Shown here: positions 21,656 to 33,449 of the stretch, in pieces
How the letters are laid out: the number at the start of each line of letters is the position of its first letter
Numbering within the stretch: the stretch's first letter is position 1
Assembly (NCBI GenBank): GCA_016648135.1
Contig: JADDOH010010861.1
Span: forward strand, 1 to 64,000
DNA length: 64,000 nt
Direction of reading: 5' to 3'
Source of the DNA: Agrypnia vestita
Lineage: Eukaryota > Arthropoda > Insecta > Trichoptera > Phryganeidae
Notes under the pieces: model-generated
Seen by the model: the letters and a program-made list of their open reading frames with translations, nothing else
The model's database searches: none
Told to the model about the DNA's origin: nothing
Translations under genes and position numbers: made by a program

Positions 21656-23294
21656 AATAAAATTCCTTCAAGTGACTTTTGACTAAAAATAATATAATAC
21701 TGTGAAAGAATGTATCAAGATAAAAAATTTATCCTTCGTTTTCAAGAAATTCATTGTAAGTATTTAAGTGATTCATATGTAGTCACCAAATATGGATACT
21801 TACGGAGAGAGTACAAGAATTGAGGCAGCCGAAATGAGTTCTTTGGTGATTGGCGTAGAGATACAATGAAAAAGAGTATAAAAATGTATTTCTTACCGAA
21901 GATAAGTCCCGGTAGGAAGTGAAGATGCACAAGAAAAATGACAACGTACACTAAGATACATATGGTACACCTGCGGCAGGACATCCTCCCGACACGAGAG
22001 TGTAGCAAGAACAGTGGTTGACTTGCTGTGAAGACTTGACGATGATGGATCGTAATCTGTTGTGTTCCAACTAGTATACGTACCCCCTATTTGTTACTCT
22101 TCATCTTCTTGCATCTTCGTTTGCAGCATCGTATCACTAATATATTAACCTATCATTTGACCCGCATTATCGCAGTCCCAAATACTTAAATTATTTTTGT
22201 CAACAAGGCACTTTTGAAACGCTGAATTGGGTCAAGTATGCACAATACTGAAATTTTATTGAATCAGCATAATTCAGCATCTCCCTACAGGTGAATAACA
22301 TTAAATTGTTGGATCAAGTGAGAGGTACCGATGTAACGGAGCCACTTATTTTACACATAAGAATTTCTCAATGAATGTGGCTTGTACAGGTCTTGCAAAC
22401 GCCAAAGGAGAAACTACATTTTCTTCTCCATCTTCGGAGGAGAGACGAACGACGGGTTACCGCAAACAAAGAACCAAAAAGATTATATGAAGACAAATAA
22501 GGCCTCGATCGGTCATGTACATAGAACCGAAGCAGTGAAAGAGCCATGTCGAGTCTTTAGACCCTGTCGATCAAAATGACGATGAATAGTATATTATGTG
22601 ATTGAAGTGATGTATGAGGTTGTCTCATTAGTACGTGCTGTTTTTTAAACCACCCGTCAGGTGTAGTGGTTATATTTTTCAATGAAAATTTTGTCAATGG
22701 TAGTCACTTTCCATATTTAATTTTCTACGGCTGTTCCTCGTACTACAATAACTTTAAATATAATTTAAATATAACCCCATTTTTTGGTCTAGACCCCCCA
22801 CAAACCTTTTTTTTTTTTCAATTTTACCATATTTTTGGTCAATTCTTTTGGTCAATTTTACAATACTTTTTTTAAATTTTAACATGTTTTTGTCCTAAGT
22901 CTGTATTTTGGGATCCATTTGCCATTTTTGCCACTTTTGGTCAAACTTACCATAATTACGCAAATTCCCATTAAACTTTAATTCCTCGTAAAATATAAAA
23001 CAAAACAATTCTACAAACCTTTTAGGTTTATTTTCCATTATGAAATTGTTTTCTTTTCTTTTTCCAATCATATTTTTATAACTTTCTTCTTGGAAATAAA
23101 ATCATTTCTTTATTTGTACACTTTTTGCTGATAAATATTTATTTACATTAAGACCATTTCTCAGTAAAAAGAAAGTTAATGCCGCGTTGATATCTTGGAA
23201 AATACAAGTAATCTATTTTTTGCTATTAATATTATAGTATTTCAAATTAATTAAGTTTGTAAACTTATTTCGAAACTGAAATTTATGGAAAAAA
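21656..23294. other. Unassigned sequence
   Basis: No recognised gene or repeat. From 22700 to 22900 one strand is T-rich with CCATTTTTTGG-type strings. Confidence 0.3.
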
Positions 23295-23725
23295 CTAATT
23301 AACTAACTTACCATTACGCTGTTTCCGAGAAGGGTAGGCAGAGAGGATAGAACGTCAGACCTGGCACACCACTTTTGTTTTATCAACACCCTTAATCTTC
23401 TCATACCCGCTCTTTGGTTGTTAAAGCTTCTAATAGAGCCATCCTCCAATATTAATTTTTGTTGTAATGCCAGACATTCCTTGGACGCCTTTTATTTCTA
23501 CTGCCTTTTTAACATTCCCTTTACCATCCTTTTCTCGCTCGACCGTTCCTCATGCACAATCATTTCGGTGATCCTTTCTGTATTCTATATTACCCTTCAG
23601 CTACCATTACATTCACTTTCTTTTCATTCGTTCCCACACAATCCAACTTTTTTTTTTCGTATACGTCTAAGCGACCGCACTTCTAGCGCATTTGATCTGC
23701 TGTCGATCTTTTTTTTGTTTGTTGT
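23295..23725 (-). pseudogene. GTTA-tailed family LINE, copy 4
   Basis: Minus strand from SNALEVRSLRRIR through a heavily decayed middle to DVLSSLPTLLGNSVM-type remnants and a TTAGTTAATTAG tail at 23296. Alignment to copy 1 is clear at DNA level (GGTAGGCAGAGAGGAT on the plus strand at 23333). It has many stops and is older than copy 1. Confidence 0.7.
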
Positions 23726-24189
23726 ATTTTTTGTGTTTGTATTAATATAAATGCGTGTGCAAATTTTCAAAACTTTGCCTAGACCGTGAAGAATCTGCCA
23801 ACGACAAAAATGACTTTTTATTTAAACTAAACAAAATGTTGATCAGTTTCACTTTGGATCCTGAGGAAAATACAAGCTTCGTAAGGCACTCCCATAGATA
23901 TCTCACCTTACCCTTACCTGGAAAAATGTTTGTGCTTATTTTCCTAGTATTGCTGTGATCAGGAGTTCACATCTATCTAGGAGAGCCATTTTTTATTGCA
24001 CAAACATTCAGCTTAGATTGAAAAGTATTAATAAGACAAGTACTAAACTAAACAAAATGAATATATCAATGTAATATATTAAGGGCCTACGCCAAATAAA
24101 GGCCCGTTACGCCTTTAAATCCCCATTTAAAATTAATATTAGATCTGTTATACCTTATCCATACTAGCCACCTTACAAGCTCATCAAGT
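23726..24189. other. Unassigned; possible S1 SINE fragment
   Basis: GCACAAACATTCAGCTTAGA at 23999 resembles the S1 body (ACAAGCGTTTAGCTTAAT) but only about 45 bases match. Confidence 0.35.
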
Positions 24190-24760
24190 GTGTATAAATG
24201 GATTCGTTTTTTTGCTCGGATTTCAGTGATGTTAGAAACCGTAAATCCAATTTGGTTTTATTCTTCCGGCTAATGAGTAGAAAATTAGAACATGGCACAT
24301 TGCTCAACCGCTTCAGGTCACTGCGAATGTGCGAGAAACGGAACAGGTGTTCGTTACAGGGGCTTTCGCGGAAAAAAGGCTCCGGCGCCCGAGGCTTCAT
24401 TACAATCGGACAGGCTTCACGGGAAAATCCTCCGCGTGTCACTGCTACCCCTAAAAATGGATAAATCGAGAAGGGCGCACAAAGGGCGGCGAGGAGAGCG
24501 CGAAGGGTCCGCCCGTTTTTGCCCCCAAGTCCGGCTTTCGGAAATTGAACTTTTTGCAAAACCGAGCTGGAGATATATGGCGGAACTTTCTGATATGATG
24601 TTTAAAACAGGCGGGAGGGGGATGCTGGGGGGGGAGGAAGTGGCGGAAGTGGCAGCCAGGGCGGCCATGACTGAAATTAATCGCCGAAACCACCCCCCAC
24701 ACTTCTGTTGGGGTTTTTGATGAAAATTGTGGTTGCGGTTTTACCATTCCATTAGTTGGT
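24190..24760. other. GC-rich island, function unknown
   Basis: A sharp rise in GC content relative to the flanks, with no similarity to any repeat found in the window. Both strands have open frames of 80-140 codons (longest 24292-24720 plus), but they are low-complexity and no domain is recognised. Open frames are expected where AT-rich stops are scarce. It could be an exon, a promoter or CpG-rich first exon, or a regulatory element. A run of eight G lies at 24629 and a run of eight C near 24853. Confidence 0.5.
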
Positions 24761-25784
24761 GATAAATTTTATTGCTCCTTCCCAGAACAGCGGCGCTCCG
24801 TCTTGCGAGTTAAGTGATTTGGGGGTTTCACATTTTTTCAGCAAACTAAAATCCCCCCCCGACAATTCCGCACTTGTTAATGACATCGCATTCATTTGTA
24901 TCTAATACGTTGTAATTATAATTTAATAGTTTTGTTACATTTGCTTTTAAAAATACGCATATTTCCTTATATTTTGAGTATCTTACATGTTGATAAAGTA
25001 AGATATTTTATTTTATTTCATAAGAATCACCAAAGAAATTTTGTTTTTACATTTTTTTATACTGTTGATTTTTTTATTTTTTTAAATATATTTTAATCAA
25101 AATACATTAGTCTCTTTGTAAAAACGTCATTTATTTCAGAATGTTCATTACTAACGCTAAAACTTTTTCAAACGCTGCTAAGATTTCGCGATAATTAGCT
25201 GTTCATTTTAATTGAAGATTTGTAAAATACTGAAGCAAATTAAATAAAATTTTAGCTATAAGAGATCATAGGTCACGTGAGTTAATTGAAACGGTAAAAT
25301 ATATATTTTTCTCTGTACTTGTCGCTCGCTGATCACAGCTTGAACTTCTGTAACGTTCGATTGAAGATTCTCAATTTGAATATAACATAAAAAAGATATA
25401 TTATCTGTATATTCAGATATTAGCAACACAAACAATTCCAGATTTTTACAAAATGAGTGCCCTAAAAGACAATCCACATATGTCTCAATTTGGACATAAA
25501 ATGTTCCGATTACGACAAAACATGACCTTTCAAATTCATCGGAAGATACTTTACATCGCCCATAATTATTAATGAAACTATTTTTTCATAACGGTGAAGT
25601 ATAATAATGAGATTTGTAGATATCTATCTCATATTATTGCTTTTTGTCATGTATTTGCCGTTTTGGAATTCAAGTAAAACACAACACAAGAAATCACAAC
25701 ATATTTGGAATATTTAATGTTCTTTACCCGAGACATTTATACCTTAAACCCATGCTTATAAAATTACAAAAAATTTAATCGTAC
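24761..25784. other. Unassigned sequence
   Basis: AT-rich, no coding motif or repeat partner seen. Confidence 0.25.
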
Positions 25785-26335
25785 ACAACAAACACGGGTT
25801 ACAAGGCTGGCAAATACAATTAATTTCGAGGTACCTAAAAGGAAAACGTCTTTTGGGCAAATACAATTCAATTTCACTGCCCCGTTTGTTTTTAACAAGT
25901 CACCTAATGAAACTAAAGAAATAACTCTACACAAACCTTTTAAACATCATATTACTAAGTTTATAAAAATATCAGGTAAAAGGTATGCTGAAGAAGTGAT
26001 CCGCTCTTGACGTCTAAATTGGCAAAAATTGATTTATATAATTTAAAGTATACTTTAATACAATACTTTTTTTTGTAACTACTTAAATTCTTATCTTAAT
26101 TTTGTGTGTATATTTTCTTTTCTTTTATATTTAGGTATTCCTATGATTTACTTTTTTAGTATTGATCTTCTTTCATTCTTATGCTTATACTTTCTTTAAT
26201 TGTCATTTGTTAATATTACATAAATATCATATGAGAATAACTGCCACAGAACAGGTTTTTACCTAGTGTGGCAGTTATTACTAACTTGTATTAACAAATG
26301 TAAATAAACAATAAAATATACAAACAAATAAAAAT
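25785..26335 (+). pseudogene. CR1/Jockey-like LINE, C-terminal end and 3' UTR
   Basis: Frame ending at 26010 reads TRVTRLANTINFEVPKRKTS, FGQIQFNFTAPFVFNK, ITLHKPFKHHITKFIK and a stop. This is the extreme C-terminus of many CR1/Jockey-like elements (a TR...N...VP...T..G line, an F.AP..(W/F)N line, then an FK..(L/I)K line). The 3' UTR runs to about 26335 and ends in AATAAACAATAAAATATACA. It contains a hairpin listed separately. Confidence 0.6.
26236..26279. repeat. Perfect hairpin in a LINE 3' region
   Basis: AATAACTGCCACA (26236-26248) pairs with TGTGGCAGTTATT (26267-26279). Inside the 18-base loop AGGT-TTTT-ACCT forms a second short stem. In a 3' UTR it could be an RNA structure recognised by the element's own reverse transcriptase, which is inference. 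Confidence 0.85.
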
Positions 26336-27644
26336 TGTGTCATTTGTAGTTCGAAGTACTTGCCTGGCGTAGGGTGTCGAGCTATTTATAGCTACACCAC
26401 ACCTCGCCTCGTACCTACGCCAGTACCTAGAAACGTTGCGCTGCTTCCACATATTTCTAGATTCTTAAGAACGCTCCCGAACCTTCCGGGAGCCCTTGGA
26501 TGCTTTTTTTATTGTAAATCTTACTATTTTTCATACTAACCTCTTAAACATTCTTGAATGCAGAAAAAATACGATTTATTTTAGAAACAGTTAACTTTTA
26601 ACTTACTAAAACTAACTTGACGATCTCTGTCTACTAAGTTTGATCCCGGTCTTCAGGGTTGTAAGGGGTATAAATTATTTTTGTAATTAGTGTGAAGACC
26701 CTTCCTCGATGCGGAATATTTTTTATGTTAATTTTTTCCCGCTCTTGGTGGAGGGTGGCAACTTCTTCCTGCAACAATGACCACTCCCCTCTCTGGACTC
26801 CACTCCCTTTGAGGATTGTACTGATATTTTTCAAGTATTACATAATTAAAGTATTGTATACGTAAATAATTTATAATAAATATTAGTAGGTAATTATATT
26901 TATATTCTTCTATCACGCGCTATCCACTACGGGACTTAAATAGCAAGCTGGATACGATTTTTACGCCACAGTAAGTTTTCGAAAAAGAAAACCAATTCAG
27001 TTTACCTACTGACGTCAGCTAACACGGTAGCATCATCATCATCAGGAGACTTTTGTCATCATGTCTTAGTTTTGTTCTTTGGTGAAGTCGGTGTTAATGG
27101 TGTTGGTCACCAATGTGAAGTATTAATAAAAATCCGACTCTTCTCAATACTCTATAGTGATTCAAGATTTACTTGTTGCGATTATACAATAAATGTTACA
27201 ATTCAGTTGAGGTTACAGAGTTAAACGCATGTAATCTGTTTAATTTTGAAAGAATGACATAGGGAAGCGGTGTGAGCTAAGTCTTTCTCTTCGGTTCCAC
27301 TTATCGAGTACTTGGTAAGCCCATGGATTGATTGACCCCAGAGGTCACCAAAATATATAGATATAAGTAAACGTAAGTTTTTAGGTTAACGGCCTGGTTC
27401 CAATTCCTTTGACCTGTTTAGAAATAAAGTAAGAAAATGGAGGGACATACAGGGTGTGACCCAATACTCCCGCCTAAAGAAGGGATTTAGTTAATCTCTG
27501 TACAATTTTATACGCTGTGGTCAACTGCCGCTATCACTGCCACAAATCGCCATAATACTTTACATAAATAAATTATGCGAAAGCAGTAAAATAAGAAAGA
27601 ATAGTAAAATAGTTAGGTTGTTATTACGGTCGTTTGACATGTTG
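26336..27644. other. Unassigned sequence
   Basis: No gene. TTCTAGATTCTTAAGAA and CTCCCGAACCTTCCGGGAG (26455-26492) are short palindromic strings. ACAGGGTGTGACCCAATAC at 27451 looks like a transposon end without a visible partner. Confidence 0.3.
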
Positions 27645-28110
27645 AACTGTAACTGGTTGCGGATATTTTATACGAACCATATGTATTTCCGAGAAACGAT
27701 TTTCGACGTTTCGTTAAATTCTTATTCAACGTCATCAGGAGGGAGACCTATACCCGCGGAGGTAGAGGGCGGACTTATTACTGCTTTCGAGGGCGTAAAT
27801 TAAATGCACTTTGGCTGTGGAGTGTTCACTTCTTCTACAATAGAGATCGCCAGTGTGCAATATGTACTAGCTACAACCCTTGAAAGACGTCGCAGTAAAG
27901 TCCTCCGACGTAACTAGTACATATTGCACACTGGCGACCTCTATTGTAGAAGAAGTGAACACTCCACAACAAAGTGCATATAATTTACGCCCTCGAGAAC
28001 AGTAATCAATCCGCCCTCTACCTCCGCGGGTAAAGATCGCCGTCCTGATAACGTTGAATAAGAATTCAACGAAACGTCGAGAATCGTTTCTCGGAAAAAC
28101 CGCCTACTCA
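27645..28110. mobile_element. Penelope-like element termini as an inverted repeat
   Basis: Left arm (about 27660-27870) and right arm (27905-28105) are inverted copies sharing TATTGCACACTGGCGA, CTCTATTGTAGAAGAAGTG and CGAAACGTCG. The right arm with its left neighbour encodes QP-KDVA and STYCT, matching the C-terminus of the Penelope-like frame at 44.1-44.8 kb. Penelope-like elements often carry partial copies of themselves in such arrangements. No reverse transcriptase remains. Confidence 0.75.
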
Positions 28111-29339
28111 TACCTGTACAAGCGACGATGTGCCGGCCGCCTGAGAGCCGAGATCCACACCAGCAGACTATCGAATGGACCTTACCAGCGTTACCTACAG
28201 TACTCCGTAAACCATTATTGTTATCTTTCACATCAATAAATCGACCTCTGTAAATCGTGAGTATTTCTTACCATCCTGTATCTCCATGTGTCCTGCCTTA
28301 GCTTATCACATTTACCTACACACCTTTAACTCGAGCGCATTAACACAATGCATGTAGCAGCCTCAAGCGTCATTCGTACCTGGCGAGATTCATGTCTCTA
28401 ACAGATGGACATGATCTCCCATAATACGAACACGCTTCTTCAGCATCATTCATCTCCCTATACAACCACAATGGTCTTTTCAAATATTCACTTCTCATTT
28501 GTTAAAAATTTAACCCATACACTCTGAATACATGTCGTGGTTGTGGAGACAACCATATCTTCACGCTTTAATTTTTGACGTGTAACATCTTTCCTCTCGA
28601 TTTCCTGCAATCTGTGGCAGTGATTTCGTGAAAATAGATGAAAATTCGTAACAGGAAACAAGACGCGCGCAATTTTATTTAACCAATGAACGCGCACAAT
28701 GGAAAAATAACCATCGTTTATAAACAAATCAATGTCCAGCAAGTGCCATCCCAGCGAAGACGCACACTTCCAAAAGCCAATGCTTCTGATTTTGTATATG
28801 TGCTGCGAGGCTGGTGTCAAGCGTGTGAATGTTGTAGCTGTGATATTTTTTGGCTAATATCCAAAAACACTATATTTCTACATTAATGTAAACAATAACT
28901 ACCTGCCCTTAATGATTTACATTATCAAATTTTATGTAATTTATGTGATTATTTCTAAATATTTATTCAAAATTTTCATACAACATGTATGGCGGCACAC
29001 TACCGCCATCTATGAAAATAAATAAAATATGTAATTGACCAAACACATTTTTAAACACAATGCGCATATAGATATACGGTACCTACCTAGTGCGGCAAAA
29101 ATTAAATAATAAACAAATGCACATACATTTTCTTTACTTGTATTTACTAATTTGATTTTTTTGACGTTAATTTCTGTTGCTGCTCAATTGATATTTTTAA
29201 TTGTGAGACTCGCTTCTTTTCTTTTCTTGTAATTTTCGCTATTCTTACCTACCACAACTAGTAGCCGACACGCTCTCCTTAACAAGTTCTTCAAACGGGG
29301 AAACATGCATACTTATTTCTGTTGTTTATTATTTTTAGT
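28111..29339. other. Mostly unique non-coding sequence
   Basis: 28.6-28.87 kb is GC-richer and has AACCAATGAACGCGC, a CCAAT-type string; no transcript start could be supported. No repeat partner was found. Confidence 0.3.
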
Positions 29340-29530
29340 GAACAGTTATGTTTTTAATCTAGCCAGTGAATTGCGATTCCTGGAACCTCGTCGGAATACT
29401 ACGTGCTCCAGGAATATGCGCCATCGGTTCCTTCAATCTCGCTACAGCTGATCACGTGCCCAGCATCACACGGGTGACGTCAGCGGCATGAGGACGGATA
29501 GCGTCGTATCAATCATTCATGTGTGCGACA
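29340..29530. promoter_or_regulatory. Cluster of bZIP and bHLH-type sites
   Basis: Within 40 bases lie CAGCTG (29445), CACGTG (29453) and TGACGTCA (29475), consensus sites of bHLH and CREB/ATF-type factors. Upstream, ATTCCTGGA (29376) and TCCAGGAAT (29407) form an inverted pair. The segment is GC-richer than the flanks and has no repeat partner. Enhancer or promoter function is inference. Confidence 0.35.
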
Positions 29531-29699
29531 GATCGGATATGGAAAGATATTCTGGCTTTGAGTTTCCCCTTTCATAAAATCCGGATTTTTGAATTCTCTG
29601 AATAAACCATCCCTCTAAATACGGTAATTTTACTTTAAATTTTTAAATTTCCTTTGTGGCACCATTTGAAAATAAAATAATTAAAACTTTGTTTTGATC
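29531..29699. other. Unassigned sequence
   Basis: Short AT-rich interval. Confidence 0.2.
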
Positions 29700-29780
29700 A
29701 CACTTTAATTTTGTTATAAGAATTCAACATGTTTTGGGAGCGATGCTCCATCTTCAGGATAATGAATGTATTAAATTGAA
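29700..29780 (-). repeat. Penelope-type terminal hairpin motif (family E)
   Basis: Minus strand reads CCTGAAGA, T, then the hairpin GGAGC-ATC-GCTCC, C, AAAACATGTTGAATTC. The layout CTGANGA-N-hairpin-(G)AAACATGT recurs at 33.55 and 60.11 kb and, with changes, elsewhere. Confidence 0.65.
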
Positions 29781-29886
29781 TAAGTAAAGACAGACAAGCT
29801 ATTGTGGGAGAGGCTTCGGCAGTTAGATGGAGAGTGGTTACAAATTACGTATGTACAAAGTAAAGCACGCCCTGTAACCCTGTATA

Positions 29887-29926
29887 CCTATATACATCTA
29901 TATATATATATATATATATATATATT
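29887..29926. repeat. (TA)n microsatellite
   Basis: About 17 TA dinucleotides, uninterrupted from about 29901. Confidence 0.9.
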
Positions 29927-29984
29927 TTACGTTAAAAAGAATGTTACGTAATATTCCACATTAAATAGTGTATACTATTTTATG

Positions 29985-30275
29985 GAAAGGACCATAGATG
30001 TCTCTAGCATAGTCCATTCGAATATATGATATATGATATGATGATATGAAATCGAATATATGAAAGAAACTGATTTGGAACATACACAACATTTAATATT
30101 TTGATAATGTGTAGATGTTCTTACGGTGGAATTGGTGAACGCTGCATTGTGTAAAATGATCACTTAGGCCAACCCATACAGATCACAAGCCCTGAGCCAC
30201 CTTATAAAGACTTTCACATACTTTTTACATATCCATAACTTCGTCTCTGGGAGATTTCTTTAATTTATCATAACT
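29985..30275 (+). repeat. Family B inverted-repeat element, copy B2
   Basis: Core GATGTTCTTACGGTGGAATT, GTGAACGCTGCATTGTGTAA and right arm CTTCGTCTCTGGGAGATTTC match copy B3. The left arm is not recognisable. Confidence 0.7.
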
Positions 30276-31009
30276 AAGGTACCAGGGCATTGGGACGCTC
30301 ACATCTAAAAATTGATTTTATTTATATATTATTTTTAGATGATAACTTATAATCATCTAAAAATAATACTTTTATTGGATAGTTGACAAAATCCAGTAAT
30401 TGTGCTCTCGGATCACATATATAAAAATATTGACTTGTGCATTTATTTATTTTTCCACATTTATTTATTTATTAACACTTCCAATATTTATTTTTAGTAC
30501 CCAAACGTTGTATCCTGATAAAGAGCCATTTTGATTATCCTGTAAATATTGGTTTTATGAAAATTGTTTTTTTTAATATTATTTATCTTATTATCAATTT
30601 TATATTCAAGACTCATAACGATAGAAAAACAGATGAATTCTTGGAAAAAAATATGAAATTCATCAACATGAAACACTACCGGAAAAAATTGACTTCCGTG
30701 GGCGCAAAAAGAATGAAAACAAATACGCCGAAGTTATCGATGTATAAAGCTATGCAAATTTACAATAATATATTGGTAAATAAAATGCTCAACATAAGGA
30801 AACCGTAAAATGTAATAAAATTAACGAGAATCTACTTGTTTGAAAGATTAGTTTATGAAATTTGGCTTCTAATAATCGTATTTTATATGCAGCATGGAAG
30901 TATTTCTAAGCACTATATTAAGTTTAAGATAAACAAAAGATCTAATTAGGTGCCGAACCCCTAAATTGAAACGGTGTCAAATGGAGATGTTAGAACATAA
31001 TATCACACT
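30276..31009. other. AT-rich sequence
   Basis: A lysine-rich open frame of 83 codons (30557-30808) has no recognised motif; nothing else seen. Confidence 0.25.
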
Positions 31010-31205
31010 TATTGATTTTACTATATTTCTCATTAGTCAGAAGTACGCTGGAGTACGCCTGTCGATTTGAAACTCACAGCATATTACATACATCAATAGG
31101 CTAGAGGGCGTTCAGAATAAGATTTTAAGGCGACTTGATCACAAGTATAATTACAATATCGCTAACATTCCCCCAATACTACAGAAACATAGAATGCCGA
31201 TGTAA
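31010..31205 (+). pseudogene. Jockey/CR1-like LINE fragment
   Basis: Encodes INRLEGVQNKILRRL, then NYNIANIPPILQKHRMP, equivalent to the HIxRIExVQRKFLRxL region just after the reverse transcriptase (compare RIERVQKKFLHIL at 16.8 kb). Frame continuity upstream is broken. Confidence 0.55.
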
Positions 31206-31221
31206 TATTTCTTTACAATAT

Positions 31222-32187
31222 ACTACACAGCAGGAACGTGCAGTGAGAACATTGAAGCATGAATTTTCTAAGCATATATTTAATGAAATATCGAAATATA
31301 AAATATATCTAGCAATAATTACCATATATGTGGCGTATAAAAACAAAGACACCAATTTCCAATAAAAATTAATGCAGTCATCGAGGATTACTATATTATA
31401 ATGCACTGAATTAGAGATTTTATAGGAAACATAGCCAATAAATTGATAGGAATCAAAATTTTGGAAGTGATAGATACATAAAATCTAGAATTAATTCTCG
31501 GTGACTGCATTCAAAACATTTTTTTAATTAATCCCTTTCTTTTAACTCGTAGCATGTTTGTTTGATTGACCAAAAAACTTTGGATCGATTTTTAACCCTT
31601 TTCCACTAATCCAATCGAGCTGAAACTTTGCAAGCAGACTCGTGGCGACGATCAAAATTATCTATCAAATTTTCGTTAAAAAAATTAATAATAGTATAAT
31701 TTTGGATATTTAGAATATTTAATTTTTTTTTCATACAACCGAGTAAGTTGTATGAGGAGACTGCGACGCATCTGGTAGACACGAAACCTGATAAAATAAG
31801 AAAGGGAGTAAAATAAAAACTTGGGTTTTATGGGTTAGTTTTTTTTTGGAATGCAGTGACGAAAGATTACTAATTTAAAATGTAATGAATTCTAGATTTT
31901 GTGTATGTATCTCTTCCAAAATCACGTTTCCTGTAAATTTATAGGCTATGTTTCCTATAAAACCTTGAATTCCGTACAATATAAATTAATAATCTTCGAT
32001 GACTCCATCAATTTTTTTTTGGATATTTCTGTCTTTACTTTAATACCCCACATATCATTTCGATTTTAATATTTCGTAATATTCTGTCACATAAATATGT
32101 AATTTAGATATTTTTCCCCATTATACTTTCACGTAAAAGTCATGCTTCAATGTTCTCACTGAACGCGCCTGCTGCACAGTAGTACGA
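31222..32187. repeat. Large inverted duplication with family A in the loop
   Basis: Left (31222-31514) and right (31850-32187) halves are reverse complements over about 300 bases, for example AGTGAGAACATTGAAGCATGA at 31239 (20-base core) and its complement at 32139. Within each half sits a small element (31368-31514 and 31850-32014) with ends AATGCAGTCATCGA inverted. A third copy of that small element is at 55.69 kb. Divergence between arms is noticeable, so the duplication is old. Confidence 0.75.
31530..31853 (-). repeat. Family A interspersed element, copy A4
   Basis: CCCTTTCTTTTAACTCGTAG to AAAGGGAGTAAAATAAAAAC, TTGGGTTTTATGGGTTAGTT. It is the best preserved copy in this orientation and fills the loop of the 31.2-32.2 kb inverted duplication. 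Confidence 0.85.
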
Positions 32188-32712
32188 CTGCTCTGAATTG
32201 CTCTCGGCGATTAATTTTAATACCCACGTTCGTCATTCGAGGCACACACATAAATAAATAAATTGTTTTATAAAATGTAAAAATAATCTGGATATGTTTC
32301 ACGACAATATCGTACATTAAAAAAACACTTTTGCTTAATTAGTTTTATCCTCACCAAGTCCACCCTACACACACTATATTCACAGAGTCATCATACACAT
32401 ATATAAACTAACACATTATCCAAGCGGACTATGAGTAATGCAAAATATTGCATTTTATAAGTTTCCATGTTTGTGCATTCTGATTAAACATAATTATCTT
32501 ACTTCTCTGACAATGTGTGGTACATGTCATTGATACATGATGCTGCAACTTATTTGTTCTAAACTGTTAAGTTTCTATTCATATTTTGCATGTATTGCAC
32601 CAATATACGAGTATATAAAATAAATAAATAAATAACATTTTAACAATATTTGTATGTTCAAAGTGTGTTCTAAGAACACAGTTGCTGGATTTTGTCCTCA
32701 GAAGGATGATTA
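32188..32712. other. Unassigned sequence
   Basis: AT-rich, no gene. Confidence 0.25.
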
Positions 32713-33140
32713 ATTAATTAAGGATAAATTATAGAAGTCTCACAGAGACGAAGCTATTTATATATGAGAAAAGTGGATGGAAATCTCTTATAAACTTACT
32801 TTAAAATAAATAAAATATAGGAGTATCATTACCAGTTGCGAAATCAATGTGTACTAAGTTATTAATGAGTATAAAATAACAACAGATATCTCTAGCAGAG
32901 GCCAGTGCAATCTATTAAATTTTCTTGTTTCAAACAATATACAACTTTCGACACTTGAAAATATGTGGATGTTTTTACGATGGAATTGGTAAACGTTGCA
33001 TTGTGTAGAGTGATCACTTAAGTCAGCTCATACAGGTTGTAAGCTTTGAGCCATCGTATAAGAGACTTCCATCCACTTTTCTCATGTGTAAATAGCTTCG
33101 TCTCTGTGAGACTTCTGTAATTTATTCTTAACTTAATAAT
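32713..33140 (+). mobile_element. Family B element, copy B3, complete with both inverted arms
   Basis: Left arm TTATAGAAGTCTCACAGAGA, CGAAGCTATTTATATATGAG, AAAAGTGGATGGAA; right arm TTCCATCCACTTTTCTCATG, AATAGCTTCGTCTCTGTGAG, ACTTCTGTAATTTATTCTTA. The arms are about 80 bases and roughly 90 percent alike. The ends are TTAATTAAGGAT/TTCTTAACTTAA. The 430-bp element has no frame, so it is a MITE-like non-autonomous DNA element. Four copies in the window: B1 to B4. Confidence 0.85.
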
Positions 33141-33449
33141 TATAGTCTAGTGTTAATTTACTTATAGATGTTTGAGACAAACTTTGTACGATGTAAACTT
33201 TAATTCGACAAAACATTTATACGAAAGTATACTTTGTACAATGTGTAAACAACAGTAATATCTTGGCGTCTGATTAGCCAAAATTGGTTGCTGGGTACGG
33301 GGCAGCTCTCGATCACCACAGCTCTATACCACCATGCTTATGTGTTAAGTCATGATTTTCACTCACACCAAACTAATAAAATAACATATTATATACATAA
33401 CTTATAATATTAACTGTTCGAAGAATATTTTTTCTTCTTCTGTATGAAG
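33141..33449. other. Unassigned sequence
   Basis: Nothing recognised. Confidence 0.2.

Noticed and set aside
24292..24720. 143-codon open frame as a protein gene
   Set aside because: It lies in GC-rich DNA where stops are rare, other frames on both strands are also open there, and no domain or natural composition is seen.
28488..28820. 110-codon minus frame as a gene
   Set aside because: No recognised motif, no supporting signals, and low-complexity ends.
30557..30808. Lysine-rich 83-codon plus frame
   Set aside because: AT-rich DNA gives lysine/asparagine-rich chance frames; no motif seen.
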